A DNA stretch of 64,000 nt from Fragilariopsis cylindrus CCMP1102 (lineage: Eukaryota; Bacillariophyta; Bacillariophyceae; Bacillariales; Bacillariaceae), in NCBI GenBank assembly GCA_900095095.1, contig FMBT01000341.1, forward strand, positions 124,001-188,000. Reading direction: 5' to 3'. Below, piece by piece: positions 1-12,779 of this stretch. The notes under the pieces are model-generated. The model ran no database searches, was not told the origin of the DNA, and saw nothing but the letters and a program-made list of their open reading frames with translations. A program made the translations under genes and the position numbers. Within the stretch, counting starts at the first letter, position 1; every line of letters begins with the position of its first letter.

Positions 1-41
1 TTTGGTAATATTACTTTTTATTGTACTTTCAAATACATTAG

Positions 42-2236
42 AGTTGAATGAGCTAACTGGTTCCATTCCAAGTGAGATTGGATTGATGACATCATTAACA
101 AGACTGTTTTTAAGTAAGTGATATATATCATATATTAATTTGTTCTCTTATAATGCCTTTCCTACTATTTTCTCACAATCAGATCCTTTCCTTGTATTCT
201 CTATTGTTAATCGCTAGATTATAATCAGCTCACTGGTTCCATTCCAAGCGAGATAGAACTATTAACCTTACTTGAATTGTTTTGGTTGAGTAAGTGACTG
301 GATCAAGTGTTATTAATTTGCTTTTTGTTGTTCTATTCTTCCTCAAAATTATATCTCATTCATTTCGTCAAATACACTAGATTCTAATCAGCTTACTGGC
401 TCCTTTCCGAGTGAAATTGGACTGATGACGTCATTGACGAGTCTTTTATGGAGTAAGTGACTGGATCAAGTATTATTATTTTGCCCTCTACCATGTACTG
501 CTGTTTTTATTGTTTTCTCACAGTCGCATTTTAATTTTTTTCGTACCTTATTGCGAAATACATCAGACGATAACAATTTTACCAATTCTATTCCAAGTCC
601 TAACTCATGTACTATTGATATTAAGCTGACGGGTTGTCCCAAGACCCCAGAAATATCTCTTGATAACGATTGCCAAGGCCGTCCAACGGAAATTACCTTC
701 AAATACAATGGGGGTAGTTGTGCCCAGTCTGATAATAACAAGAATCCCCAAACGTTTACTTGTACTGATTCTAATGGCGGTCCTCCTACCCCTCCTGGTA
801 CACAAAATTACATCACAGCTACTGCTCTCGGAGGAGGTGATCTGTACTTTGCAGGTCCTGTGAAAGTTGGAGAAAGGTACACCTTTAAAGTTAGAGAGAC
901 GTACTCCTTGAATGCCGATGGACAATTCGATACGCTTTCCTCTGATATAACCATCACCATCTTCGAGTCTCAAGGAGGAGCTGCTCTCCAGACAACCGAT
1001 ATGAAGTTGTCTTGTGCCAACTCGTTGTTCCTCTTTGATACGTTTGGAGCAAATGCAATTACCCAGTGGGTTGAACCATCTGGTCGTGTCGTTACCGACA
1101 CACACACCGGTGTCGAAACGGTAACGATTGAAGTTGATTTGGAAGTATCCACCGAGCAGACGCCAGTTCGTATCATGGAACTAAGCGTCCTAACCAACAC
1201 ACAAGATGCACCTATTGATTATACTTCCTATGTTGCAGGTCAAATCGTACCACCGGGATCGAGTATTGAGCTTCCTGGTTTCGCAATTGACATCGAGCTC
1301 AGTCAAAGAGTTCGATACACATTCTTCGCAACAATTCATGGTGAAACTCTTGATGGAACCAATACGTGTAACGGTTCTGGCTTCCTCGATTGTACCGTTG
1401 GTTTCAACCTCGATACTGATTTCCCTACCATGGTTCCTACTCCTAGTCCTACCATCACACCATTCCCTACTCCTGATCCTCTTACTACGACATGCGAGAT
1501 TGATGCTGAAATCACATGTAATGTTCTCAGTCTTGAAGGCGTCGCATGTGACCAAATCCTTGCTCCGAAATCTGCTACCTGCCCTGCTGGTGCCGAGCTT
1601 TCTGTTGCTTACCTCAAGTACGATGGATCTCTTGGTGATATTGTCTTCGTTGAAGTCATCTGTGACAAGAGTACAACGTACATTGATAGATCTATTGCAG
1701 CCGGTGAAACTTTCCTTTTCCATACCCGTGCCAATTCTTGTGAAGAAGTCACTTTTGTCATCTCTGATGCTGACCCTGACATTGATGGTAACAACCTCGC
1801 TGAAGAAACTGTCTCTACTTTATGTCCTGGACCTTGGACGCTCGGAGCCACAATCGCTGGCGCTTTCGTCTTGGATGCATACATTGATACTGAAGACGAT
1901 GGTGCTTCCTTCACCGTCAATGTCAACGAAGCTGAAGTTGAGTTTAATTTCCTTGCCGAGAACTCTGGAGCATTCCCTCTCACGGTTGTGAGCGGTGTAA
2001 TTTCCGACACTATCGCCGGTGCTGACAGTGGTATCGGTGGTACATCCCAAGTAGCGGGACTTCCTGCCACTCTTCCTCCCAGAAGTCGGACAACACTACA
2101 GAGTGTGACAAATGTTATTAATTTGGATGGACGATCCGGTGAAGTTGTTACAATTAGCATGGGTCTTGTTGGACAAACCAACAACCAGTTCGCTCTTCCG
2201 TGTGAAGATGAAGCCTCGCTCACTTTTACTCTGTAA
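42..2236 (+). CDS. Leucine-rich-repeat extracellular protein, 3' part (5' end outside window)
   Basis: This is the C-terminal part of a secreted or surface LRR protein. Three exons of exactly 72 bp (42-113, 218-289, 381-452) each encode one 24-residue LRR of the type N-x-L-T-G-S-I-P-S-E-I-G. They are separated by introns 114-217, 290-380 and 453-566, all phase 1 with gtaagtg donors. The last exon (567-2236) begins with a degenerate LRR (NNFTNSIPSPNSC). It continues as a Cys-containing beta-rich region with two related segments (around 640-1100 and 1490-2230) joined by a PTPSPT linker at about 1430-1480. The first segment starts CQGRPTEITFKYNGG and resembles a domain common in diatom secreted proteins. 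Such LRR proteins are abundant in diatoms and their function is unknown. The upstream LRRs and signal peptide lie before the window. Stop codon TAA is at 2234-2236. Confidence 0.8.
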
Positions 2237-2326
2237 ATCAAGGTTCCAACTCCTAGTCCAACACTTACTCCTCGCCCTACTACCACCTCTAATGAGCTTC
2301 TGACAATTAACGAAGATGATTCTTGA
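2237..2326 (+). other. In-frame proline/threonine-rich tail after the LRR gene stop
   Basis: The reading frame of the LRR gene stays open for 29 more codons past its TAA and then ends in TGA at 2324-2326. The translated tail repeats the PTPSPT linker motif of the upstream protein (VPTPSPTLTPRPTT). It is therefore probably former coding sequence cut off by a nonsense change, or a rare readthrough extension. What is seen is the open frame and motif; the history is inference. Confidence 0.45.
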
Positions 2327-2881
2327 TGGTCACAAATTGTGATCAAATTTCGAATGTATCTTTTTCATGAGGAATACCCGCCTTTTCGGAATCAATTTAT
2401 GGAAGTGCTGCTTACAATTGAACAGTCCCTCTCAAGTTTCTCAAGCTAACAGTATGCTAGATTAATATCCAAAATAAGTAGTACTATATGTGTTTTAAAT
2501 AACGAATCGAACCTGTACTTGTTATACTGTGGCCAATATCATCGTTCCTAATAAATTATCGTTTAGATATATGTGAGTATTGTAGTCGTTGTATTACTAT
2601 TGAATCGAAACCCATATTTTACTTGTAACAAATCGCAATAATATAATATCATCTTATTCCAGCTTTGATTGTTCGATCGATCGATCGATTTGAAATCCAC
2701 CCCTTTCCTCTATATATATTTATAACCTTCTTATCTATCGTGGCTTTTTCCCGCCGTAATTTTTTTGATCATTCATCGTGCAATTATATTATCATTGCAT
2801 TTGCAAAAACACTGCAGCAATTTCCGGATCAGCATTGTTATTTATTATTCCTCCTCCTCCTCCTCCTCCTCCTCCTCCTTC

Positions 2882-2919
<38 letters not shown>

Positions 2920-4785
2920 GCTATCGCTATCGCTATCGCTAGCGAATGATAATATCTCCCAATCCTCAATTTCGCGAGAAGTTTTAAATAACGCATCCTT
3001 CAAAAAGTTATAATCAAGCTCATTTTGTTGTCCATATTCAAGTTACATCGAAATCGCTGTCTGTTATCGGTAGTCTTGATAGATTAGACTATCTGGTAAC
3101 CGGATCATAACAGTCGATGAGGTGAGTTACCTCGATCAACACAAGAATTTAAAGGTCCTGACATTCGGGAGTTGACGACAATTGATGTAGGACTAGATGT
3201 TTTTTTCTGGGTATGCACTTTTAAATAATGTTGATGGTACATATAACAAACGAATAATAGTGACGAATACGCCTCGTACTAACTACTTCTAACTACTTCC
3301 AGGATATCTAGCAGTAGCGAATGTTGGATAATGTTGTTTATGGTACGGAAGCGAACAACTAATAATAATCAATACAGTGTACGCGTCGTATCGTATGACG
3401 ATTAATAGTAACAGTATTAGCGTTTAATACAAAGAAAGAACACTAGATATATAATAACCACACAAATTGAAAATATTCGAGGAATTTATAATACACTTAT
3501 GATTTGATGTTCAATGCTATCTTCTGGTATTCTTATTGGTGGTGATGGCAGTGAACAAATATATTGTCTCATTCGCTTCAAATGCAGCCCGAGCAAATAC
3601 CATCGTCATTCTTTTCTTTATTTGGAACTAGTTGGAACTATTGTGGGACGATTGGTGAATACTGTGGTGACGACGATGATGACTTTTATCGTTGTTTTCA
3701 ATCTATGTTTCATTCCCAACGTGTTGCCTTCCTATTTCTTTTTGACTTTGGTGACAGCAGGTTATGGCTATTGCTATGGCTATGGCATGGCTATCATCAT
3801 CATCATCATCATCGGAAGATCGATCCGATGATGACGAATCGTCAGCACAAACAATAACACATAAATCTTATAGTAAATCATCTACAGCATCACTTAATGC
3901 AACCTATGGTTGAGCTGCCGTTGGTGGTGGTACACATGATCGTAGTGAACTTCTCTACTGGAAGTAGGATATCAGTCGGATTATTCCGTTCTGTACCACC
4001 AAAATCGACTCCCAATGAATGTATACAATTATATTTGTTAATTCCTTTTCCATTATTGCTGTGATTCTTGTTTTTAAAAATTGAAGATAAAGTTTTTTTT
4101 GCAATATAGAAAATCTTTGCCGATGAAGTTGTTGTTGAATTCAAGAAAAGACCATCTAGGGACAGATGCCGGTGGCGCTAGAAGAAGCCGTGGGCTTCCA
4201 TGTTGATCGTCCATATATCGGACAGAGGAGCTAGAAATACTATTTATTCTACGGGCAGCTGGTAACATCTCTTCCTCTTCTTTTTCTGTTACTTCTACTT
4301 GGTTATGAGCATAATTAATTGATGAAGATTCATCTCGTCTCCTCTCTCGCTCAAAAAAAAAAGAGCAGTCGCGACAAATATAAAAGGGAACAAAGACCAA
4401 TCACACTTAAATTTTTTGCTATGGACTACAGTAATTGGATTTATTCCTATACAAATCTAATGAAGAGACAAACCTGTAAATGTAGGATAAAAATCGCGAT
4501 ACTAGTTGTTCAACAAAAGTTAGATGTGTAGGTACGTATGGATCAGATTTAGGAGCAACGAAAAACAGTACGGTTCTTATTTTTGTTTAGTCGTTAGTTT
4601 TTCTTGTCTCGTGTATTGTGTTGGTGAGTGGTTGTAGCAATTTTGAATTACACGCACACTGGACCCACATGTTAACTGTGTATCGCATCATCTTATCCTA
4701 TCACTGCCGCCGCCGCCACCGCCGTCATCGTATGTTATCGTAAAATTAAATTTTATCATCACGTACAGTACAATAACTTTATAAA
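2327..4785. other. Intergenic region with microsatellites
   Basis: No convincing gene was found in about 2.4 kb. There is a (CCT)n then (ATC)n then (GCTATC)n run at about 2850-2942. Open frames here (for example plus 3514-3831, minus 3890-4144 and 4074-4400) are short, low-complexity and without recognisable domains. Confidence 0.5.
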
Positions 4786-6880
4786 TCAAACAATCGTAGG
4801 TTTACTATCTCTCCAAAACGACGACTGTCTTGTACTTGATTCAAAAGTGTTATAGGATCGACGAAAGTAGTTAATATTTTCTTCATCGTCATCATTGTCA
4901 TCATTATCATTATCATTATCATCATCGCCATCACCGTCGTTCTCATCGTTGCTGTCTTCATCTGATCTTTCTGATATATTTGATAAAGATCTTGTACCAG
5001 CAAATGTCGATTTTTGTTTATGGCTACTACTAATACTACTACTATTATTATTACTATTACTATTATCATTATTAATAATCGATGAGTCAGTACTATGAAT
5101 TGAACTGCTTTGACTACATGTTTTATGAAAACGTTTCATATCAACGCAAAATATACCATCTTTACTGGACATACAATTAGTAAATTCGGCACCAAACACA
5201 ATATCATTATATTTATAACTTTGTAAACTTTGAAATGTTCCTGATAATTGTGGATCAATTGCTTCCACAACTACAATGATTTCAGATAATGTGTGTTCAA
5301 TATGATTCCGTACTTCTTCTAATGTTAATGGTTCAATTTTTGGTACTATAAAATCAATATGTGATTTACCTTTTGGGAATATAAAATTATTTTCTGTTGT
5401 TGATGTTGTTGATTCTATCATTGCATTATAGTCAATATGTGTTTGTAATCGTTTATAGGTACCATATGCCTCACCACAAATTGGACATATAATTTCATCA
5501 CGATTGCCAGTATGTGAATCCACACTTCGTAATGTTAATCCATTGGAACTTTCTATTAATGGACATTTACTACGTGGAGATAATACAGAATGATGATCAA
5601 TTAAATGTACAATATCGGATGGTACAGATGGATACAATACACCACCTAAATCATCATTTGGATCAGCTAAACGCAATGGATGCATTTTTAATTTATGATC
5701 TAATACATACATTCTTGCATGTGCTTCCACTAATGGATGCGATGAATCTGTAAATCAATAGTAGCAGGAGGTGGAGGAGGTGGAGGAAGTGCGCGCGAGA
5801 GAGAGAGAGAGCGTTTGTGAGTATTACTACGATCTACTACATTATTTACGTCTTAGCACAACTTTGTACGTACCAATATCATAACATTGCAATCTTGCAT
5901 AGGCTTTTTTTCCATCTGTATTCACATTGATTAGTAATTTATTTGTAAATATAATTTGACTGGATCGAAATTCTGATTTGGACATTAATGAAAAAAAGAA
6001 ACTAAATAAGAATGCATTAAACATCATACTCCACATCATTTGTGTAAATATTGTTATAACTAATAGTTCACAACCTTCTTCAAAGAATGCATCAGATGCA
6101 CCTGGTAAACCATCTAAAGGAAGAAAAAAAGAGAAATATGCTGTATTAGAAAAAGAAGAACTATCACTCAATAATCATACACCAGTTCATTGTACAAAAT
6201 ACAGACAAGATACAAACAAACAAAGACACACAAATCCAATAGAACTTACAACCAACAGTAGTACATGTTTCTAATGAAAATGCAAATGCACCCATAAATA
6301 CTATTGGTATATTTGCTGTACCCTGTGATGATAATGTTGGACCTAAACCACAATCAATACTACCGTATTGTATATTATCTATATACCAATATATAGCCGC
6401 ATAAAATATCACAAGTAATATCCAAAGAAATAATAAAAATGAAATTGATAAATAGGCTGGTAATCTTAACAATGAATGAAACCAATCTAATATCATTAAT
6501 CTCCATAATAATTTCGTATCCGAATTTTTCATTCTAACATTATTACGTGATTGAAAAAATGGTAAATTACGATGTACCATTCTTGGTAAATCAACTTGTG
6601 ATATTCTTCTATGACGATCTTTACTACTGCTTGTACAATTATTATTACTATTATCGTTGTTATTACTATGGGTCTGATGATGAGTATGATGAGTAGTAGT
6701 TATACCAAATCCAATTTCCTTTTGATGTTGACGAACTAATAATCGTCTTCGTATACCATCATCCTTGTCATTATTTTTGTCATTGTCATTACCGACGTCG
6801 TTACTGATGTCGTCGTCGTATTCGTTTATACCGCTGCCGTTGCTACCATCGGAATCACCATTAAAAAAATCTATACTCAT
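4786..6880 (-). CDS. Inward-rectifier-type (Kir) potassium channel with zinc-finger-like insert, copy A
   Basis: Predicted membrane K+ channel of about 610 aa, intact after splicing. Exons on the minus strand are 6880-6250, 6113-5874 and 5747-4786; frame arithmetic closes exactly. Order: acidic/Asn-rich N-terminus; Kir slide-helix region (LPRMVHRNLPFFQSRNNVR); first TM (around residues 140-165); pore helix and selectivity filter TVGYGLPG; second TM (MMFNAFLFSFFFSLMSKSE); then the cytoplasmic Kir beta domain (LVEAHARMYVLDHKL). A C-P-I-C-G-E...L-Q-T-H segment resembling a C2H2-type finger interrupts the cytoplasmic domain. After it comes VVVEAIDPQLSGTFQSLQSY, conserved with copy B, and an acidic Asn/Asp/Ser tail. 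Intron 1 (6249-6114) splits the filter tyrosine codon (T|AT). The TVGYG motif and Kir-type cytoplasmic domain make the family call firm; gating ligand is unknown. Confidence 0.87.
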
Positions 6881-7970
6881 GATTTTATAATTGGCCCCCC
6901 TTTTTTCGGATTGATTTCGATACTATATGTATGTATGTATGTATTTGATTTCTTTCTGCGACCGACGAGGCAACACTACGGTAGGTCCAGGGAGTTTGAC
7001 TACACTGATAGGGGTTGTGATCGACGTTGGTAGGGTTATGATCGACGTTGGTTGGATAGGAGTTGGGGGTTGGTGGTGGGAAGAAAGAAATGAAGATTGA
7101 TTGATTGATTGATTGATTCAAAGACTTAATTTGTTGTCGTCAGGCAAGGCAGGGCGGGACTACACTATTCTAGACACCAGATTCATTTATCCGATTTCTT
7201 TCGTTCGAAGAAGTATGGGATCGTATCGTTACTCTCAATATAATATCAAATACAATAGAACAATTGCTGTACGCTCTTTCTCTCTCTCTCTCTCTCTATC
7301 TCTATCTATCTATCTATCTATTTTTAATATCTCCCTTCGTGCAAAAATACAGGAACAAACACACTGTCGTCCAAGCCAATAATACCGTTTCTTTCGTCTA
7401 TCTCTTCTGTGTATGTTTCAGAAATTCTTATGTGTACTGTATGCTGAATATATTTGTTGAAGCGAAGAAGAGGGGCATGTCAAAGAAGTTTCATTTCTCG
7501 CTGCTTTCGCGCTTCTTGTTCGTAAATAAGTTCGTTACCGTGTATTGACACAAAAGATACGACAAAGTAAAGCAGTTCGGGGGACAAACAAAAATGTCGT
7601 TTTGACCCCTCTTTTCATAAACCAAAAATCTCCAGTCGTGTCTATTGATTGATTGGTCTTTCGAAGAACATTCGTCATCAATGCACACATCACATCAACA
7701 CAACAAATGCTTGTAATAATTTGCCAACAAACAGAAAAATCTGTACTATTCTGTGTATTCCTACTACAACATCTACAGCAGGGTCGAACGAACATTATTC
7801 TGTTGTTGGCATCTAAAACTTACACTGCTACTAGAGCTACTAGTATTCAAAAGCACACGACGTCGTGTCGTTTACGTTAAAACATTTAAATCACCTGCGG
7901 CGTATATCATCATCACAATAGAAAGAAAAGAAAAGAAAAGAAACGAAAGAAAAGAAAAGAAACGAAAGAG
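6881..7970. other. Divergent intergenic region between Kir A and START-like gene
   Basis: About 1.1 kb separates two head-to-head genes, so it should hold both promoters. Visible are (GATT)n at about 7097-7118, a CT/CTAT microsatellite at about 7275-7322, and GAAA-type repeats at about 7920-7968 just before the START-like start codon. No further gene was recognised. Confidence 0.5.
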
Positions 7971-9867
7971 ATGGGTTTTCATCGCTCCGTAAGATTCCTT
8001 TACAATTGTTGTTGCTGTTGGTTACTATTATCATTGAATGCGAATAATGGTGTTGTTGTTACCTGTTCAAGCAGTAGCAGTAGCAGTAGCAGTAGTACTT
8101 CTCTTAGCAATACTGTTCGTGTCATCGATGAATTCAAGAATCGACTTCTATCGATACGACAACAACATCAATACCAAGCAGACGTCGACGACGACGACAA
8201 AACTACTGCATCGTGTTACTCGTCGTTTGATGGTGGTAGCATATATTATGGAATACCAAGAACGATACTAGATAGCAATTTTCAACGACGACATCGACGA
8301 CGACGAGGGGATAGTAGTAGTAGTAGCAATATCAACGAAAAGAACGACGATGATGAAAAACAACACAATAATGATATAATGAAAAGACAACAACAATATT
8401 ATGAGGAATATGAAACAATTGGTAAAGATGTGGAAAAATGGGCATTAAAGATGATACGGGAAGGAACAACAACAACCAAAACAAATAATAATAATAATAA
8501 TAACAATAACAATGATAATGACAATGATAATGGTTGGAAAGAAATTTATTGTTCCAAAGCATTTCGTCATAAGTTTAATACCAATTATCACAATCACAAT
8601 CACAACAATAACAATAATAATACAAGTAGTATTCCTCCTAGAATAACCACACGACAATATATTAAATGGATACCCGATTCACGTGATCCAAAACATCAGG
8701 GTAGTGATGTGACTGTGAATGTGAATCAAAACAATAAAAATAATAGTAGTAAAAATCAAAATCAAAATCAAAAAAACAAAGTACAACAATTACATCCCTG
8801 TATGAAATTAATTGCTACAATTCATGCACCCTCTCCAATTGTTTGTCGATATTTATCGGATCGAAATAATTTCAAGGATTATAATAGTTTATTAATTGAA
8901 CAAAAAGATATGAAAATTATCAATTCGTATTCCAAAATATGTTGGTCTCAAAGTAAAAAATTATGTAAGTTTATAAGTTTATATAAATTATTGTCCTACT
9001 TTTAAATTTTAATGTGATTTTCGCATGCATACTTGCTTGTGCAATTCTACAAAATTGAACAGAAAATCAAATCATTTCTGATCTAATCTTATCTCCCTTA
9101 ATCGTTGTGTCAATGTTTTCTTCCAAATCCAATCTGTACCGTACTGCAAAAACCAAGTGTTCATACAACCGAGAGACTTTGTAACATATTGTCGTCATCG
9201 ATGGTTAAACAATGGAAGAGTACAATTCATTACAAATCAAGCCTGTGAACATACGAGTAGTAGTGACGATGATGATAGTGATGATGATGATGATGATGCT
9301 ACTAGTACTACTAGTAGTAAATATCGTGCATATAGTTTACGTGGTGCAACATTAATTTCACCATGTAGTAGTACACTCCAGGATAATGAAGAACAAGAAC
9401 AAGAACAAGAAAAAGAAATAGAACGTACAACTATAATTATGTTATCCCATTGTAATTGTGGTAATGATATACCAGAATGGGCGGTACGGACTGCTGTTGG
9501 TATATTAGCACCAATTAAACCATTTGAAATTATACATCGAATTGAAATTGGTATACAGAATTCACGATATGAGTTAGAGAAAGCAGAAGAAGAATCATCA
9601 ATAAAAATGAAATTGTCATCATCATCGTCATCATCAATGATGAAAAAAGCGACAGCATCATCATCATCATCATCATTGTCATGGTCTTCGGACGACGACG
9701 ACGACGAACGAGGAAAGAAAAGAATAATAACAAGAAGAAGAAGTTCTCGACCAGCAGGTATTGCACAAATGGGATATGGAGCATTTTGGCCTGATGGTGG
9801 TGGACTTTTAGAAGAAGATAATGATGATGATGAGGAAGATAATCTATACTTTGACGAAACAATATGA
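7971..9867 (+). CDS. START-like lipid-binding domain protein, secretory N-terminus
   Basis: Two exons, 7971-8964 and 9158-9867, join in frame (phase 1, donor gtaagt, acceptor ccaag). The predicted protein is about 567 aa. It starts with a hydrophobic, Cys-rich signal-like segment (residues 8-30), followed by long Ser, Asp and Asn tracts. The conserved core resembles a StAR-related lipid-transfer domain: KLIATIHAPSPIVCRYLSDR before the intron, then FIQPRDFVTYCRHRW, NQACEH and AYSLRGATLISP, and near the end WAVRTAVGILAPIKPFEI. START domains bind lipids in a helix-grip cavity; the ligand here cannot be told. A Ser/Asp-rich tail follows. The exon-junction reading LLFIQPRDFV restores continuity of the core, which supports the splice call. 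Confidence 0.75.
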
Positions 9868-10415
9868 TGACGAACGGAACGGAACAGATCGTCGGTTTTG
9901 GAAATGTCTTTAGGGCGAGAGAATCCCAAGACGTACACTACACTACACTAACGCTGGTTCACTTTTTTCAAATTTTTCTCAGAATTGTAAATAGAAGTTC
10001 ATGTTAGGTTGAATAAGGTTGGTTCCCATAAGTTACTGGGTTCAGGAATTTGATTTAAAAAAAAAGGACAGATCTGAAAATGGCTAGCTCCAGCGCGACA
10101 ATTTATTGCCGGGGGGGGCTCACTTTAATCCCTTTTTGAATGAATCGAGTGAGTCACAACTCGAAATATTTGAAACGCGTCGTCGAAAAAATAATATGGC
10201 ATATCCGTGCAACGCTTGATTCGCACGCGCTATCGTATGTATCTATCCACAAAATGCGAAATGTGCGAAAAAAATAAAAGTAATAATATATTAAATATGA
10301 TACGACGAGATGGCGGCGGTCTACTGATCATCTAGTAGATCTATTCTAGTCTACTACTGTACGCATTATTTATTTATTGCTATATCAGGTCCTTCTTCTC
10401 AATCAAAAGAGACAA
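9868..10415. other. Intergenic region containing a foldback-element fragment
   Basis: No gene seen. It holds a diverged fragment of the small inverted-repeat element found complete at 56976-57181 (see 10205-10290) and a short G run at about 10111-10118. Confidence 0.5.
10205..10290 (-). mobile_element. MITE-like fragment, same family as 56976-57181
   Basis: The stretch 10205-10236 matches the terminal inverted repeat of the 57-kb element (CCGTGCAACGC.TGATTCGC then ACGCGCTATCGT). The following bases at 10249-10280 match its internal motif (ACAAAATGCGAAATG). The second terminal repeat is not visible, so this is a half or deleted copy. Confidence 0.5.
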
Positions 10416-10670
10416 ATGTTTGGTCGACGGCGGTGCCTTTCGTTTGGAGGAGCATCATCATCAGTATTACTCGTACTATTCTTATTAGTCTTTACTATAA
10501 GTATAAGTACGAATCCTAATTCCAAGTTTGGTGTTGTTTACGGATTCCTTCTTCATCGTCCTCGTCCTCCTCCTCATCCGATGATACCGATGATGACAAT
10601 AATTCCACAACAACGACAACACAAGATGACTAGATGTATTGTAGGAGTTCCAGTTATTGATGAGAGATGA
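10416..10670 (+). CDS. Short ORF with signal-anchor-like N-terminus, possibly 5' end of a broken gene
   Basis: From ATG 10416 the frame encodes about 84 aa with a strong hydrophobic segment (SVLLVLFLLVFTISI) followed by Pro/Arg-rich sequence. Downstream, other frames give protein-like pieces such as RLLQILPPPYESTEEEAIGE (about 10712-10780). Acidic Asp runs follow, and then VIIIATHYPYLFDDPYINDW (about 11430-11490). This may be one frameshifted gene extending to about 11560, but I do not recognise a family and cannot join the pieces securely. Confidence 0.3.
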   Translation: MFGRRRCLSFGGASSSVLLVLFLLVFTISISTNPNSKFGVVYGFLLHRPRPPPHPMIPMMTIIPQQRQHKMTRCIVGVPVIDER

Positions 10671-11998
10671 GGATGAAATGAGGATGAGGATAAGAAATAG
10701 AAGAACGCGGACCAACACAAAGATTACTACAAATATTACCACCACCTTATGAAAGTACAGAAGAGGAAGCTATTGGTGAGAAAAAATGATGTTGAGAATG
10801 ATGACGAGGTTGTTTTCATTGAAGATAATGACGATGATGATGAAGATAATGCTGATGACGATGATGACGATGACGATGATGATGATGATGATGATGATGG
10901 ACATCGTACTAGTACACAGACGACGAAGCATCAGCAACAGCAACACAACAATAACTGGATACATAAAATGATGATACATTTATCATTCAATGCGGAGACA
11001 ATTTTTGTTGAAAAGACTGTAGCTGTGATTTTATCGTCGAGCAGTAATAAAAATAACGACGATGATCACGATGATGATGATGATGATGAAGACTGTTGTC
11101 CTGCGACGATTATTTCAGGAATAAGTACTATTGCGAGGACTGCTGCTGCTGCTGCTGCTGCTGCATCATCAACAACAACAACAACAACAAATCGATATCG
11201 ACAAATAATAATAATAATAGTAATAATAATGATGAGGATGCAACAAATAATAATAGCACAACAATAATACAACAACAACAATATCAGCTTCGTTTTGTAA
11301 TATCATCATTATCATCATCGTTATCAGTACACGACGATGATGATAAAAATGATACTACCAGTACAATAATAATATTCAAATTATCGAATCGATAGACTTT
11401 GATGATGATACCAGCAGCAGTATTGATGTGATTATTATCGCCACACACTATCCATACTTATTTGATGATCCGTATATCAACGATTGGGTCCGACGTTATA
11501 ATTCGATCCTCCATATGTCGACCATGTTTGTAATGATTATTGTTATTATCAATTATTGAATGAAGGTGCAACTATTTATTGTGGTAATAAAATAAGAAAA
11601 CGAAAACGAAAAACAATCAAAGTCAAAAACAAATAATAACAATGATAGTAAAAACTAAAATACAATCACACACAGGTTGACTGACCCCCGCTATTACTAC
11701 TGTTGGCAACCACAAAGCGAGGCATGCATGCAGTAGATCTCTTTTTTCTTTATGTTTGCCCATCCGGTACCGATATTCTCTCGACAAGAATTTACAATGA
11801 CATGCCACGTCAAGAATGATAAAAGAAAGGAACACCGTCATATGCATAGTATTCAAGACGACAACTATACTAAGTACTACGTGACGGATAGATTATTACA
11901 AAAATGGTATGCTATGCATCAGAAGGTAATAAAAGTGGCAGGATAGCCTCCGTTATTGGACTAAACCGGTCGTTGAATTGACGACGTGATATGGAACA

Positions 11999-12030
<32 letters not shown>

Positions 12031-12779
12031 CTGCTGTGCGAACAGATGAACGACGGACTGGCTGTACCGTCTGCTCCCCCAGTATTCAAGTGTAAAATAT
12101 AGAGAAACTTGGAAGAAGATTACGTACCGCCAGGATTATATTATAACACAAACGTAAGTGAACCAGTTCTTTCGATCCTACCTACTGGCAAGACAAGATC
12201 TTGCTGTGAAGGATAGGATGGCTACGTTCGTTGTCTCCCTGGCTCGAGCTCGAAGTGATTTGTATGGGGTTGGCGAGGCGAAGGTTCGCCTAGCCCTTTT
12301 TTTTGATACACACGGCACTAGCTCTTTAAGTATGATAGATGCAATATGCAGTTCTGTATATATATATACGTATTATATAGTCTACATGCTCATCGATATA
12401 ATACATTACGGTAGACCATTCACAACTTTACTGTAATTAATAAATAATTGTGTGAAGTCTTCTTTATATCGTACAGCGTCAGTATTTTCGTTTTATTAAG
12501 GGCGTGACTGAGTTTTCCAAAAAAATAATCCTGCCTCCTCGGATTTATGCCATACACATGATAATAAGAAGTCGTGCACGAGGTGGAAAAATGCAAACGG
12601 AAAATTAGGAGCAAAACGGAGAAATCTGCGTATATAAAACGAAGAAGACTTGTATATATCTCACAAATCTGAACAGAATGAATGAGATGCAAATAATAAG
12701 AAGCTTAAAGAAATAACGATACAAAAGAAATCAATTGACGTTACTTCTACACAAGACGATAAATTTTTTAATTATAGTT
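10671..12779. other. Low-complexity region, possible degenerate coding pieces
   Basis: It contains long GAT/GAC, GCT and CAA/AAT trinucleotide runs (10830-11300), frameshifted fragments that may belong to the ORF starting at 10416, and an (AT)n tract at about 12000-12028. No complete gene was found between 11560 and 12779. Confidence 0.4.

Noticed and set aside
605-1105. Long minus-strand open frame opposite the LRR gene
   Set aside because: It is antisense to a well-supported coding exon and has no domain; a shadow frame.
2665-3013. Plus-strand open frames with poly-Leu/Ile or poly-Ser runs
   Set aside because: They are translations of (CCT)n/(ATC)n microsatellites with no conserved sequence.
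3890-4400. Two overlapping minus-strand frames (84 and 108 aa)
   Set aside because: Composition and lack of a family match suggest chance. A short phrase (LGVDFGGTERNNPTDILLP) looks protein-like but is not enough to call a gene.
9237-9938. 233-aa minus-strand frame opposite the START-like exon 2
   Set aside because: It is rich in Ser only because it is antisense to Asp/Ser codon runs; the plus-strand START-like domain is clearly the real gene.
10749-11395. Several overlapping frames with poly-Asp, poly-Ala and poly-Asn
   Set aside because: All derive from trinucleotide expansions; no frame shows a conserved domain.
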